This document shows positions 24,119 through 36,393 of a DNA stretch of 64,000 nucleotides, one piece after another (position 1 is the stretch's first letter; each line of letters opens with the position of its first letter). Origin of the DNA: Halichondria panicea (Eukaryota; Porifera; Demospongiae; Suberitida; Halichondriidae). The translations under genes and the position numbers were made by a program. The stretch covers positions 10,402,632 through 10,466,631 of the forward strand of contig NC_087377.1 in NCBI RefSeq assembly GCF_963675165.1, in the 5' to 3' direction. A model generated the notes under the pieces. It saw only the letters and a program-made list of their open reading frames with translations, was not told where the DNA came from and made no database searches.

Positions 24119-24919
24119 CCCTGAGCTCTCTAAAGCTATGGACCTCGCAAGCCAATCAGGTGCCTCGAGCTGGCTGACTTCACTGCAAATCAAGGAACAC
24201 ATGGCTTCTGTCTCCACAAGGGTGCCTTTGGTGATGCCATGGCCCTACGCTACGGCTGGACACCCATCAAGACCCCCACACACTGTGCCTGTGGCGCTGC
24301 GTTTGTTGTGGATCATATACTTTCTTGCCCACGCGGTGGGTTTCCTTCCCTGCGTCACAATGAAATAAGAGATTTAACAGCGAGACTCTTAACTGAAGTA
24401 GATGTGCAAATTGAACCAGAGCTTCAGGAGATCACCACAGAGACCATGTCCGGGAGAAGCGCAAATACCACCATAGGTGCTAGGCTTGATGTTGCTGCCA
24501 GTGGTCTCTGGGGAGGCAGACGGGAGAGAACCCTGATGGACGTCAGAGTCTTTAACCCTTTTGCTCCCTCAAATCGCAACACAACCCTAGACCAATGCTT
24601 CAGGAAGCACGAGAGGGAAAAGATCCGTGCATACGGACAAAGGGTGAGAGAAGTGGAGCATGCTACTTTCGTCCCCATTGTGATGTCTGCGACTGGCGGC
24701 CTTTCAAAACAAGCTACAAACTTCTACAAACGACTGGCCTCCCTGCTAGCAGATAAATGGGACCAACCCTACAGCACCACCCTGCACTGGCTGAGATGCT
24801 CCCTCTCTTTCAGCCTGCTCAGGTCCGCCATTCAATGCATACGTGGCGCTCGTTCATCAAGAGGCCACGCTATGAAGATGTCACCTGTGGACCTGGTTAT
24901 AGCAGAGGCCAGCTTGTAA
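24119..24919 (+). pseudogene. C-terminal module of RLE-type non-LTR retrotransposon
   Basis: The 24239-24919 frame contains C-A-C-x(7)-H-x(3)-C (residues 16-30), RHN at 39-41, then ARLDVA (D84) and TLMDVRVF (D101). This layout resembles the zinc knuckle plus PD-(D/E)XK-like endonuclease at the C-terminus of R2/NeSL-like elements, and ends with LRCSLSFSLLRSAIQCIRG. The coding frame continues upstream to about 24138 (GASSWLTSLQIKEH) but in a different frame, with a two-base excess near 24215. The reverse transcriptase part is absent, so this is a dead 3' fragment. Tail sequence with A-rich runs reaches about 25060. Family assignment is from memory of motif order, not a search. Confidence 0.6.
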
Positions 24920-25111
24920 AAACTAACAAACTAACTGTTCACCTCATGCATGTACACACTATTTTACATACACTGTTCTTTGTTTTATTATTTTCTTATT
25001 TTCTTATTATTTACTTGCTTCCACCATAAAGGTGTTGTTAATATAAAAAATATAAAAAAAAGTAAATTACACAGGAAATTAGTCCGTTTACTAAAAATAT
25101 GTTCCGTAATA

Positions 25112-27090
25112 CTTTTTTTTTTTTTTTTTTTTTTTTATTTAAGAAATTTTTATGCAAAACCAAGGTGTGCATAAGGGTAGATCAGGTAGCTCAGATGGCT
25201 AGTGTGAAGACTTCCCCTGGACAACACAAAAACAGAGAAATAAAACAGGAGCTACGGCTAATTATAATAATTATTACACAAAAAGCTACTGAGGTTCGAT
25301 TTAAATGATGAATCAGAGGAGCTGTTGATAACTTCTGGTGGTAAAGAATTCCATTTTGGTATTACATCCAGAAAAAAGGAATGTTTGTGGGATGAGGTGC
25401 CCACATGTGGTATAAAGAGTATTTGGCTGTGCGGATGACGGGGGGAAGGGGATGGGTGGGGTGAGAAGACAGAGGGAGGAATACAGGATTTGTTGTTGAT
25501 GATTTTGAAGCATACTTTAAGTTTTTGGATATTCCTGCGGTCTTTAAGAGATTTGAGTTGGAGTTTGTTAAGTAGAGGAAGTATAGTCAGATTTCCATTC
25601 TTTGGTTATGATTTTGCAGGCAAATGATTGGGTGTTCTCCAGTTTCTTGGTGAGTGTTGATTGATGGGGGTCCCATACTGCGGCGCAGTATTCAAGTTTG
25701 GGTAGTACAGTGCTCCTGTAAATTGTATGCTTTGATTGCTGTGATGCATCTTTTAACTTCCTGTGGAGCAATCCCAGTTGTTGTTTGGATGTCCTCACAG
25801 TGTTGGTAATGTGCTCAGACCAGGACAGATTCTTAGAGATGGTGACGCCGAGGTACTTGAAACATTCCACAATGGGGATTTGCTGGTTTGAAATAGAGAG
25901 GGTGAGTGGGATCGCATTCATAGATCTTGTGATGGGTAGAACATTGGTTTTTTTGTTGTTTAGAAGGAGACCATGTTGTATAGTCCAGTTGTGAACTGCA
26001 TTAATATCCTGCTGGAGCTGAGTGAGATCGTTATCTGAAATTACTGGCCTGTAAAGGAGGATGTCATCAGCATATAGGATTAGCTTGGTTCCGGGGCAGA
26101 GCTTTATTTCATTCAGCGAGTCCATGAATATAATGAACAGTAGGGGTCCCAGAATAGAGCCTTGAGGGACTCCAGACGTTACACGGCACGGTGTTGAGGA
26201 TGCACCTTCCAGGACGACTCTCTGACTTCTGTTTGATAGGTAGTCTGAGAGCCAAGTTAGCAGTGGACCCGAGATACCATGTTTTGAGAGTGACTTAATG
26301 ATCTGATTGTGGGGGACAGAGTCGAATGCTTTACGAATATCAAAGAAAACTGCTCCTACTTGTCTGTTTTTTGATAGTAATTGGTGCCAGTCGTTTGTGA
26401 CAGTCAGTAGTGCATCCTGAGTTGAAAATCCTGACCTGAAACCAAATTGGTTGTTGGAGAGAAGTTTGTTTGATGTTAAATGAAGTGATATTTGATTGTG
26501 AACAATTCTCTCGAGAACCTTCGATATTAAGGACAGTAATGAAATTGGTCTATAGTTAGAGACATCAGATTTATCACCAGCTTTGTGAATTGGGGTTACA
26601 TTTGAGACTTTCCAGGCCGAGGGGACTTTTCCTTGACTGAGGGATAGGTTGAAGAGTGTAGACAGTTGGGGTGCTATGGAGCTGGCAGTGTTCCTTAACA
26701 TAATGCTAGAGATTCCATCTGGTCCAGAAGCAGTCTTTTGTTTGTAGTGTAGTAGTTGTTGTTCTACCTCTAAAACAGAGCAGTGTATGGATAGAAGGGA
26801 CACTGCTTGAGTGGTTGGTGATGGGATAGGCAGCGGCTGTGATGGTTTAGAGAAACAAGATGCAAAAAAATTGTTAAAAAGATTCGCCTTTTCAATAGGT
26901 TTTTCTGCTGAGTGGTGTTTGAGAGTTATCTGGGGTGGAATCCTCTGATGGTTTGGTGACAGTTTGTGATATGCAGACCAAAAGTCCTTTGGAGAGTGGA
27001 TGTTTTTGGCGAGATTTGAGAAAAAGTCTTTTTTGGCCGATCGAAGGGCACTGGTCAAGTTGTTTCTGCACTTACTTCATCTCTATGACT
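25112..27090 (-). mobile_element. 5'-truncated LINE (CR1/Jockey-like) with poly-A tail
   Basis: The poly-T run at 25112-25136 is the poly-A tail of a minus-strand LINE. The element continues to about 27085, where the reverse transcriptase frame meets a stop and homology ends, so its 5' part (endonuclease) is missing. The C-terminal part after the stop at 25568 is still readable one frame over, to a TAG near 25262, with the typical LKDRRNIQKLK..FKIIN and IPKWNSLP motifs. One frameshift near 25590 is enough to explain this. No TSD is evident. Confidence 0.75.
25568..27058 (-). CDS. LINE reverse transcriptase (partial)
   Basis: A 496-residue frame with the standard RT blocks in order: NYRPISLLS (about 168-176), QFGFRSGFST, AVFFDIRKAFD (catalytic Asp near 240), SGVPQGSILGPLLF (295-308), LYADDILL (YADD at 329-332) and FKYLGVTI. 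It would copy element RNA by target-primed reverse transcription, but the copy lacks its endonuclease and carries a downstream frameshift, so it is not autonomous. The RT core itself appears intact, implying recent insertion. Clade placement (CR1/Jockey-type) is inference. Confidence 0.9.
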   Translation of the reverse strand: MTSALRSAKKDFFSNLAKNIHSPKDFWSAYHKLSPNHQRIPPQITLKHHSAEKPIEKANLFNNFFASCFSKPSQPLPIPSPTTQAVSLLSIHCSVLEVEQQLLHYKQKTASGPDGISSIMLRNTASSIAPQLSTLFNLSLSQGKVPSAWKVSNVTPIHKAGDKSDVSNYRPISLLSLISKVLERIVHNQISLHLTSNKLLSNNQFGFRSGFSTQDALLTVTNDWHQLLSKNRQVGAVFFDIRKAFDSVPHNQIIKSLSKHGISGPLLTWLSDYLSNRSQRVVLEGASSTPCRVTSGVPQGSILGPLLFIIFMDSLNEIKLCPGTKLILYADDILLYRPVISDNDLTQLQQDINAVHNWTIQHGLLLNNKKTNVLPITRSMNAIPLTLSISNQQIPIVECFKYLGVTISKNLSWSEHITNTVRTSKQQLGLLHRKLKDASQQSKHTIYRSTVLPKLEYCAAVWDPHQSTLTKKLENTQSFACKIITKEWKSDYTSST

Positions 27091-27114
27091 GAGTTCTGTA
27101 AAGCTGTGGCTTAT

Positions 27115-27365
27115 GCCGTCTATTGCGTTGGTCTAGAAGGCTTGAACACTAGTTTTAAGACAGAAGAGGCTCTCATCTACGTCTAGGATGGTCCTATAGC
27201 CGGGTTGTCTTCGCAAGTAGCAGTTTGAGGCACCATACACTTCCCATAGCCTGTACAGATCCAAGGTAAGACATCCTGACCATACAACCGTCATAGAGGT
27301 AGATGAGAGCCTCTTCTGGCTTCAGACTAGTGTGAAAGCCTTCTGAAACAACGCAATAGAGAGCT
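27115..27365. repeat. Imperfect ~75 bp inverted repeat
   Basis: 27115-27190 and 27285-27365 are imperfect reverse complements (TTGCGTT..AGAAGGCTT, ACTAGT, AGAAGAGGCTCTCATCTAC). Both arms are open in the matching frame. Lies inside the composite element. Confidence 0.7.
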
Positions 27366-27770
27366 AAGCTGATGTACAAAGATAGAAAATAGATGAGAGA
27401 AAGAAAAAGGGGATTCCCCAGATTCTGGAGAATAAACTAACGCGTGCGCACCAACACCCCTGCAATAGGTACCAGGCCGTATTTTAATCGGCCTGGAATC
27501 GAGGCTAATGTAAAACCAGTTGCCATGCAGAAAGGCTACCTTCCAAACAGGACACTGTGATCCCACTCTCAGCTACGCTACCTAGTAGACGTTCAGACTC
27601 TGAACAAAATTAATGGTTTGACAACGATCTCATGCAACCGTAACTTCGTTGCAGCGTAAATTTGTTGTAGAAAGGGAGATCCTGAGTTTCTATAGATGCA
27701 GTACAAGTGAATTAATCCATCGGAACTTTAGAACTCAAAAGAAAACTGTGCTCTATACTGCTTGTACAAT

Positions 27771-28635
27771 ACTTCATGTCTATTTAAGGACCTGCAGAAA
27801 TTATAATCCTCACCTCCACCATAGATTGAAAAGGAAGGGGATTGGAAACGAAAATTTTTGCGTGAAACACTCCGCGTTATAGGGCGTGGCTAAAACTACA
27901 AAGGGATTATTTTATAGTCAGCATGCTCATTACCTGTCTTGGCTGCCATACAATGTGCTGTACATAGAAATGGTGAAATTGATCACTTTTAATGTTGAAT
28001 ATTCTAAAAAGTAAAGAGAATATAGCTCTAAAAGGTCGACTAAGCAACGCAACCACTATCACTAAACAAATAAATGCTATAAAAGAAGGAATAGCCCTTA
28101 CTATGAAGTCATGAGAGGTCAAGGCCCGTGGTGTGTCTAAAAGTATACTAAAGCAGTTTGAAGGACTATACTGCAAACGTTTATGAACAGTAAAGCTTAT
28201 CCATGGCATGAAACCATTCTATATAGCACTTAGATACATAATAACCAAGTCAAGCAATGTCTTTTGCTGTTTAGGCTTCGCAGCAGGGAAAGAGAAAAGT
28301 TAACATGGAGTAATTTAAGCTATACTCAACAAAAACTAAAAACAGAGTAAAGACAGCGGACTTAGACAAGTTAGAGCTTGTCAGTGGTGTAAACTTACTT
28401 CTCTAGAGTAACCTCCCAGCCTCTGAGTGATCGCTAGTGGATAGAAGAGCTAGAAACAGTTGAAATACAACCAGACTACGGTCATGCGCATAATTACGGG
28501 CCTGCAAAAATTAGGGGCGTGTCTACACGTGAGTTCATTATGGATATGGATAAAAGTTAGCTAGCTGGCTAGAGAATTAGAAGTAGATTTTAACTACTAT
28601 ACTGGAGCTAGCTATATAACAATTGGTTTTAGAGA
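27771..28635. other. Region upstream of gene D, no supported gene
   Basis: A minus-strand frame at 27907-28209 includes a hydrophobic stretch (FIAFICLVIVVALL) followed by a donor-like GACAGGTAATG, but no second exon or family could be recognised. Confidence 0.35.
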
Positions 28636-31600
28636 ATGGCTAAAGCAGCAAATCTCGCGTTGTTTTCACTAATTTTGCTAAGTTCATGGACAAGAGCCTT
28701 TGGAGGTAAGTACGTGTCAACAATTGATAGGCCAAGATCCACAAGTACAAGTACATGCAAGTATAGTAGTGTGCATTGCATGCTGCTGCTATAAGGTTGT
28801 CCAAGCTCGTAGCTAAAGCCTGCAGGTAGCTTATTGTTACGATGTCAGGTTGTAGTTTACCTTGCTATTCCCCTGAGGCTAGAAAGCTCTAGTTCTTCTT
28901 TCAAATCTGTACCCTGCATTGGGATGAAGAAGCTCAAAAGCTGTTTTGTGGTTTCTTAATGGATTAATCTGTCTTAGTGAAACCTTATCCCTGTGTACTC
29001 TAAGCCCTAATTGCAGCCATTAGTCTGCACACATGCATAATTCCTGTGGTCTGTTCCGCTCGTTGTTTTGTGTATACACCAATACACCATCTTTCAGTTG
29101 TACATTCTTCCCATCATACAGATGCCATTGTGAATGGACCAGGCTCAGCGAGAGCTCAACCGGGACAGTGGGCAAACTTCACCTGCACCGTAGATTGTTC
29201 GAGAGATATCGACTGGTACGTGGAGGGTTACAGGAGCGATATATCGGAAGAGTGCGTTGATACGGGCAACAACATGATGGTGTGCACTCGGATCCTGCAA
29301 GACTGTAGTACCTCAATGAGCACCTCAGGGCGTACACAACAATTGAGTATCATGGCTAACACTGACATCGCGGGACTTAGAATTGCAGTGCAATGTGCGG
29401 CGATCTTGGAGATGTATGATCCAGTATCACCTGATCCGTGCAACCCGTATATTGTGTACTCAAGATTAGCATACCTAAATGGTGAGTTCAAAGTGCGCAT
29501 AGTCCTACGCTTATCTTTTAGTGTATTTGGACATGAGTTGACACAGAGTGATGGGAACTAGGTACACTGTCTAGACTATAAGACACGATACGTTAACTTG
29601 CAAACATTTATCGTTAATAGTTTTCATCCCCATAGCCAACTTAACAGCGTTCGATTGGCAACATTTGTACTTGTTGCGTTTTCAATAGCATCATGTTCAT
29701 CTCAGGAAGATCTATTGTTTGAATGTTGCTCCAGCATGTTTATTATTGTTTTGTTAATGGCTGCATGTGTCTGCAGCAGCTGTGTGAGTTCCATTGACCA
29801 CTGATAAGAAGCGTGTAACTGTTTAAAGTGGGTGGCTGGTTTTGATAAGGGGAGATCAAAATAACGTCTGGTCTGTAGTTGTAGCAATTATCAATGAATT
29901 GTGGTACTTTTAAGAGTATTGTGTGTTCCATATATCTTGTTGCTAGTAACCATCTCTTTTGACATACAGTGGGTACTTTTAGTGCTACAAATGTATGACG
30001 TTTATAGGTTTCTCAATTAGGCTTGCGGTACGTATGTTTCTTTGTATAGAGACTATAAATTAGTGACAAACACTGTGCTCATCGTTCACTGCCCCCCCCC
30101 CACCCACCCACCCACACACGCACAGTTGACAGTCCACCGACAACACCAGACCCAACACCAGTCGTGTGTCCAACACCAGCAGTATCACAAGAAACAGGTG
30201 AGTGAGTATTCTCAATACACTTATTATGTACGTATAGATATAGTGTCCTTCAGTTTACACTAACAACGCTAATTAGGGTGTTGTTTATAGAACAGTTATG
30301 ATCTTGTTGTGCTAGCGTTTACAGTGGGGATTTAGGTAATCTATCAATCGTAACTTTGGGAACATGCCCCGGGGTGTACATGTACGTGTAAAACTATAAT
30401 TATTATAGTTGTGTGATTTAACCTAACGGAAGCCCACAATGCTTTAAGTACTGTTGCTTTTGAAATGGAGCCTTTTGTCTCGGAGATTTATCGTTGAGTG
30501 TGAATATAATGGCAGTAGTCGTAAACAAGTTGAGCTGCTGCAGATAATCACGAGCGTTTAGGTATCCCAATGTATCATATTATCCTATTCATTGGACACA
30601 CCCACTGCAGATGTCTTGCGTAAGTACGACCATAATTATTTAGGAGACAGAGCAGCATAGCTGGTTTTCCACCTTCAAAGCGGCTTCCTATCTCCTGATT
30701 GGATAGGCACTTCCTTAAGTGGTTAGCTCCAACTCCAAAACTGTGGTCTGGCTCCATTTAGGTTGTGTAGTAAATTATAAACACGTCTGAGTGTCTAATA
30801 CTACAAAACTAGGTCCATTTAAGTTGCATATTAGACACTTGCAGCATTTTTTAATAGATTGCAACAGGTTGTCCCAGTAGTTTGTAGTGGACCTATATAG
30901 CCTGAGAATTCACTGTCAAATAACAGTTTTAATAAGCTATGTCAACTCCCTCTAATACTTGTGGTGTAATTATTGTCCACCATAATGTACGTACGTAACA
31001 GGACTATAATTACTACATTTACATCTTTCGAGGTCAGAGTTAATATCCCTCCAAAACTCCCTCTAGGGTGAACTAATCCATTTCAATTATTCCTCGTCTG
31101 TAAGACACGTGTGTGTGTGTGTGCTTAACGTACCGTGTTAGTTTGAGTGGGTGTTATGTTCGCACTCAATCTAGCGTGTCTAATAGAAAAATGCTGACCT
31201 CTATTAAACTGTAATAGGTTTAAACATCTGTGTTATGGAAAGTTATGTAATCACAATGCTGCTGCCGTTGGTTGTTGTCATGTGATGTTCGTTTTCCCCA
31301 CTCACAATTCCCTACACAAAACTGATCGATCTATTGATAGCTATGTTCTCACATCAATCACCCTAATACAGTCATTTTGAGGTATCCTATACACACAGTG
31401 TACTAAAAATAACGACACCTCGAGCCAATCACATGTGTTTCGTCGTGGTGAATTTTCATTCCCTATTTGCTTATCGCTAAATTGATTTGTTGGTCACATG
31501 CCGCGCTAGTTCGTTACACTGGGTATTTTTGTTGGCTTTCAAGAATGCTAGCTGCCCACGAGTTTTGGGTTCTTCTCATCTATTTTATGTGCTCTGTTGT

Positions 31601-33390
31601 CAGTAGTGATGATCAGTGTTGTTAGGTGCAAATGACCTTTGATTACCCCTACGACAACAGTGAGATTAATGCTAAGAGTCACCTTTCTTTCAGGATCAAT
31701 ATAACTGTCTTGAAAAAAAAATTGTATACTTTGTAGATGAGCTACATTGTTACATTAATGGTTGCCCTAGGCTATAATTAATTCATGACTACACTATAAT
31801 AGTGTAGGCACTGTGCTAGTAATTACGTAGCAGCTCTCATTAATTGTACTATTTTTAGCGCAAAGTAATGCTACTGCAACCTGTTGCTCATTGTTTGAGC
31901 ACAAAGCACTTGACTAGGTCACCGTGGTCAATAGGGTTTAGGGAAACCGAAGGGAATTAAACAGGGAAAGTTTCATAGCTCTGTCACATTGTTGAGTTAA
32001 TTGAAATTGCTGAATGAATTTGCTTTGAAGTGGACATGTGACTTTCTTAATGGTGCCTGCATGGTGTGCATTTTCTATTAATTTATTTATACACATTTTA
32101 TGACATATCTGGTTGCACCATGTCTGATGATGTCGGTTGTAGTTGTTAGTTTAATTGTTCTACGATCCCACTCAGTGTACAAAATAGACTGCACAGCCAC
32201 TATACTTGCCCCCACAATCACTAACCCCTCCCCTCACAATCACTAACCCCTCCCCTCACAATCATTTAACCCCTACCCCCACAATCACTAATCCCTCCCC
32301 TCACAATCACTTAACCCCTACCCCCCATAATCACTAACTCCTCCCCCCTCACAGTCACACACACAGTCACAGAGAGGGTCACAGAGACAAGTACTGTGAC
32401 ATTAACAGCATCTCCAAGCGTGGTGACACACACAGTAGTGGCATCAGTAAATGGACCTGGTAAGTGAAGATTCTGTTGCATGTACATGTACATGTGCATG
32501 TGCATGCCCACACTGGTCCGTGATGGTTACTAACCATAACTAGACAGAATAACTATAACCACCTCTTAAACTAATTTACCACATACTAGCTAGGCTATAA
32601 AAGAGGGGAATAATTGTGTGCGGTGAATATTGAGATAGAGAATTGAATTTACCCACCACTTCAAACATTCTGGTACTTGCTTGTACAGCTTGTCTTAGTA
32701 CACTGTATAGGCAGGTGACTTGTTGTGTTACTACAGGTGTGTTGCTTCAAGGCTGTTTGCTTCCGTCAATAGCTTACTTTCACTATAATCACTAGTAATA
32801 GCACAGAACCCTTTCATACAAGTACGCGGCCTCGTGTATCTTTTGAGTTGCATATGGTGGAAACACTATGGTGACTTTATAGGCCTCTATCTTTGAGTGT
32901 GTGCGTGCGTAATATGATCCTGCCAGTCTCAGTTCCCATTGCCTTTGCTACACTGTCCTGTGAATACTTGTACTACATACCAAACTATATACCACCTCTG
33001 TGCATGAATCTACTGCCTCTATAATGAAATTCTCATGGAGGATTTGATTATCATTAACCTCACTTGTGTGTTGCATGGGATAGAGCTTTGGTACGTTATT
33101 ACATAATAATAATCATTATACCCTTGTTAATCTTTTTTGGCTTGAACCTGTCCGACTGACACTCTATAGTTGTGTGGGTGGGATACATGTCGTTGCTATC
33201 TTTTAATGATCTTTTTAAAGATAATTAATGATTTTCACTTCTCTCTTTCCTGCCTCTAGAGTGCACACCCACCTCAGCAACGGCCAGCCATAGCTCGATA
33301 TCTGGCGTGAGAAGACTACACTTCTCTAGTGTACTACGAGAACTGTTCACTTGGTTGTGTACACTACTAACGGGACTGGCCTTTCTATGA
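28636..33390 (+). CDS. Gene D: secreted or GPI-type Ig-domain protein
   Basis: Exons, all joined in phase 1: 28636-28705 (signal peptide, core LALFSLILLSS), 29122-29481 (Ig-like: NFTCTVDCSRDIDWY..IAVQCAAI, with extra Cys), 30126-30197 (TTPDPTPVVCPTP linker), 32355-32459 (Thr/Val-rich linker, VTHTVTERVTETSTV) and 33260-33390. Joined length is 738 nt (245 residues). The last exon ends in a short hydrophobic run (TWLCTLLTGLAFL) just before TGA. That is typical of a GPI-anchor signal, though a GTGAGA donor inside this exon (about 33306) could lead to other 3' exons. Introns are longer than in genes A-C. An exon-like alternative end exists at 34635 (acceptor after CCCCCACAG, then a short frame to TGA). 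Function unknown; a surface recognition role is inferred. Confidence 0.7.
32208..32350. repeat. Pyrimidine-rich minisatellite abutting a splice acceptor
   Basis: About seven units of roughly 20-25 bp (CACAATCACTAACCCCTCCC) run straight into the CTCACAG acceptor of gene D's fourth exon at 32355, forming its polypyrimidine tract. Confidence 0.8.
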
Positions 33391-36300
33391 CATCATCACA
33401 ATTAAAGGTCAGTCATGCGTGTTACATGTGACGTGAATTAATGCTAAAAATGGACCCTTACGTTATATTGGGTAAATGCAACATACTGTTTTATAATTTT
33501 ATTGTACTTATTTAAGTCGCACCACGTCTGTAGCTTATTGAGGTTCCATTAATTTGTCATAACTTGGCTCCCAAACATGTCATAGTGATATTTACCTACA
33601 CAATGTTTTTCATTAGAAATTAGCATGTGATCATATATAGAACTGAAACCTGCCTTGTGCTAATAATGTAAAGCATTTGGTGTGAGCTATTGAGTCAATG
33701 ACCCAACACTATTATTCGATAGTCCTGATTCTCAGTCAATTAGATAGTCTATTGTTTGGCAGCTTTTACGGAGAAATATCCACACTTATACGTTCATTAC
33801 CATAGATTGAAACAGTTAGAGGGATTGGAAACAAAGGTACCCTCGAATAACATCCGCGCTACGCTGCAGTTTAATCGAGGCTGTCTCAAGAAGCTGTGCC
33901 TATTTCTACACACAGTGTATATTAACTAAAGACACCTGTGCCCGGTCCATGCAACTCACTTATTCCATTGTAGCAGCACGCGTAACACAATATAGCAATG
34001 AATGTCTCTTTTTACTGGGTGTGGTCATTAGCAAGTACTACACGTGGCTCATGGACTAGGCCTGTCTTTTTATGTCAGTTACCCGGAAAAATAGCCTCGT
34101 TCATAAGTTGTACAAAAATCAGATTCAATGTAAAGCATCACGTGCACCACTCCGTTACCAATCCCTCTAACTCTTCAATCTACACTTCACCTCATGTATG
34201 TAGTGTACAATGTAGCCTACTACTATACTACTACTAGCAGTCACGCTGAGCAGAGTAATGCTTATCTTAAGCGGTGGGTGACCTGTTGAAAGCTATGGAG
34301 ACTTTGGCTCGCATTAACCGTGTATGTAATACTCTAGAGGGTGGCCTGCTGATAGGGTATAGTCGACAACGCAAACAGACATGCTAAGCCTGAATCCTAC
34401 GAGTAGTTAAGGGGTTTAATAAAAAGAGGTGGTTAGCATAGGTGAAATACATCGTATGTATGCTATGTAGACTCTGTGGCTCATTGACCTGCTTGTAGGG
34501 TATAGTCACAAATATACTGTGCTCACATGCAATACTTCACTGGTTCCAAACTACCCACCTCTTATGTATCGTACATAACTGTTGCAGAGGAGGTTGGCGA
34601 TTGTTATCAATTTTTTTTGTATCCCCCACAGTAAATGCAACCATAGAAGGAACCCCAACCTGCTGAGTCAGCACTTTATCTCATTTTTGCGTTCCTGACC
34701 ATTCTTGAATGCTTCTCTTTCTTGTATTACGTCTCCCGTTAGTCTATGAATCGTAGTAGTTTAAAACTATAATTGCTACACCTGCTATATTAAGACAGGA
34801 GTCAAAGAAACAATTAAGGAAAGTGCAGCAAACAACTGGAAGTTTGTGACTATAATCTTAGTTTCTGGCTCATTGCTTCGAGTAGGACTATGCTACTCAC
34901 TTTTTAGTCAGTTTTCACTGAGTATTGTTAGCATCATTAATTTTACTACTACTATTATATAATTCTATGATCGTTTGCAGCCTTTTGGCTTAGCTAGGAT
35001 AGCTACTTTTCTCTGCAAATTTCCGTATATCTTTTCTCTGTTCGTACACGCACACTCCTATCCGTACACGCACATTCCTCCGTAAAACATTTTGATATGT
35101 GATCAACCTCCTCTGTAACTGTTGGGAATATGGTTAGAACAGCCACTGCTAAAGCCTTATTTACGTTGCATGCTTGTTCCCCAGACACTAATCCTTCTTT
35201 GGGAGGAGGGTAGTTTGTGGAATAGATTCACGATAGCTTTTTGACGCTGCCACTAATTGGCGGCACTTGACTTGCTGTATGAATATGATTATAATATTGT
35301 TAGCCTGAGAAAGCTCTAACCAACGCATTCCTTAGCGCTTGTTTGTGGGTGGATCTGTGTGATTCACTTAAATTTGTTCAAATACTCTGATAAATACTCC
35401 TATGACAGTGTATTGTTTGTTGTCACAGTTACTGTGTTACTATAGCAATTTTCATTATGACTGCGTCAAATTAAAATCGTATAAAACTATTGACCTCTCT
35501 TGTTTCCCCTCTGCAGATTAGAAATCAATCTCATGCAACGTCAAACTGTTTTCTGATTCACCATGTTACAATGTATTTGCTTTGTCGACTCTATAATTAT
35601 CTGTTTGTCTGTCTTTCTCTTTTAATTTGGCACTTTTTTATAATACATTTTTTGTCAACAACATAATTATTGTGCACTTTGTATTATCTTGTCACAGCGT
35701 ATGATGCTTCCTGTTCAATCCTACACTTAGTAATTTTTGTAATACAAGGTGCCATTTTATTTTACTGATCATAATTATAATTGTATTGTTTGCAATTGAA
35801 CACTATGCTTCTACATGTACAGTGGAACTACCATTAACGACCAATTACATGTATATAAAGAGCAATGTACCATGCTAACGACCATGCAAGAGCTCGATCA
35901 GGTTTCGATTGAAACTACAATGACTTCAATGTAAAGCAACCTCTCTAATAATAATTATATAAACGAGCAACTTTCTAGTCCCCACAATAATTAATTAGCA
36001 GAAAATTATTGCTGAGATAGCATTATTTTGCACAATCTCGAAAAGAGGTTAGACACTTTGGCAACAATAATTTGGCATTGATCGTTTTAACAACAATAAT
36101 GGTAGATTATTATCATGTACATTTGTAGTGTTGTTATGGTCGATCATTACCCACTCGTTTAATGCAAGGAGGTGGAACAGGCAGACGGAGACCACACCCA
36201 CTAGTGGAGTTCAAGAGAAAAATCGTCATGATTCAAGTTGAAATGTCGGCCGGCAAGTTGACGTACTGCGCCCCTGGGGGAAATAGCTCCATGGACATCA

Positions 36301-36393
36301 CCTAGGTACCTAGAATACAGAGCAGAGATTTAAAGAAATCTGTTGATCAGTATATTTACACAGGCAAAAATATTATCGTTCACAGTGGCTATA
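33391..36393. other. Intergenic stretch between genes D and E
   Basis: No supported gene. A MITE-like unit lies at about 33804-34182 (AGATTGAAACAGTTAGAGGGA at the left; TCCCTCTAACTCTTCAATCT at the right). A single pogo-type end (CAGTGGAACTACCATTAACG) lies near 35820. Two acceptor-like sites (34634, 35517) could serve 3' exons of gene D. Confidence 0.4.

Larger units (their letters stand above)
23983..27507. mobile_element. Composite TAGCCTCGA-end element with 9-bp TSD
   Basis: The ends TAGCCTCGATT and AATCGAGGCTA continue as matching ~75 bp inverted repeats (GCCGATTAAAATACGGCCTGG in the left copy). The direct repeat ATGTAAAAC is perfect at 23974-23982 and 27508-27516. The interior holds two unrelated retroelement fragments on opposite strands and a ~75 bp inverted repeat, but no transposase. 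It appears to have moved, or grown, as one unit inside a gene C-like pseudogene. Confidence 0.85.
23515..27770 (-). pseudogene. Decayed paralogue of gene C, split by a transposon
   Basis: Plus-strand 23515-23808 aligns by eye with gene C's FN3 exon. Shared words in order are TACTC.G.AGCA, AGAGAACT, GTCCCATTGCA.TGACA, CCAGAACA.G.TG.TGAATGTT and TGGAGGATC. 27533-27770 aligns with the Ig exon: ACAGGACA..GTGA.CCCA.TCTC, GTAGA.GTT, TGCAGTACA.GTGAA. Both are riddled with indels, and the splice donor corresponding to 22296-22301 is lost. The 3.5 kb composite element (23983-27507) lies between them, in what would be the intron. No signal peptide or TM exon was found. Confidence 0.65.

Noticed and set aside
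25185-25300. tRNA/SINE-like boxes (TAGCTCAGATGG and GGTTCGA)
   Set aside because: About 100 bp apart, no acceptor stem, and the second box overlaps the LINE C-terminal coding sequence; chance match.
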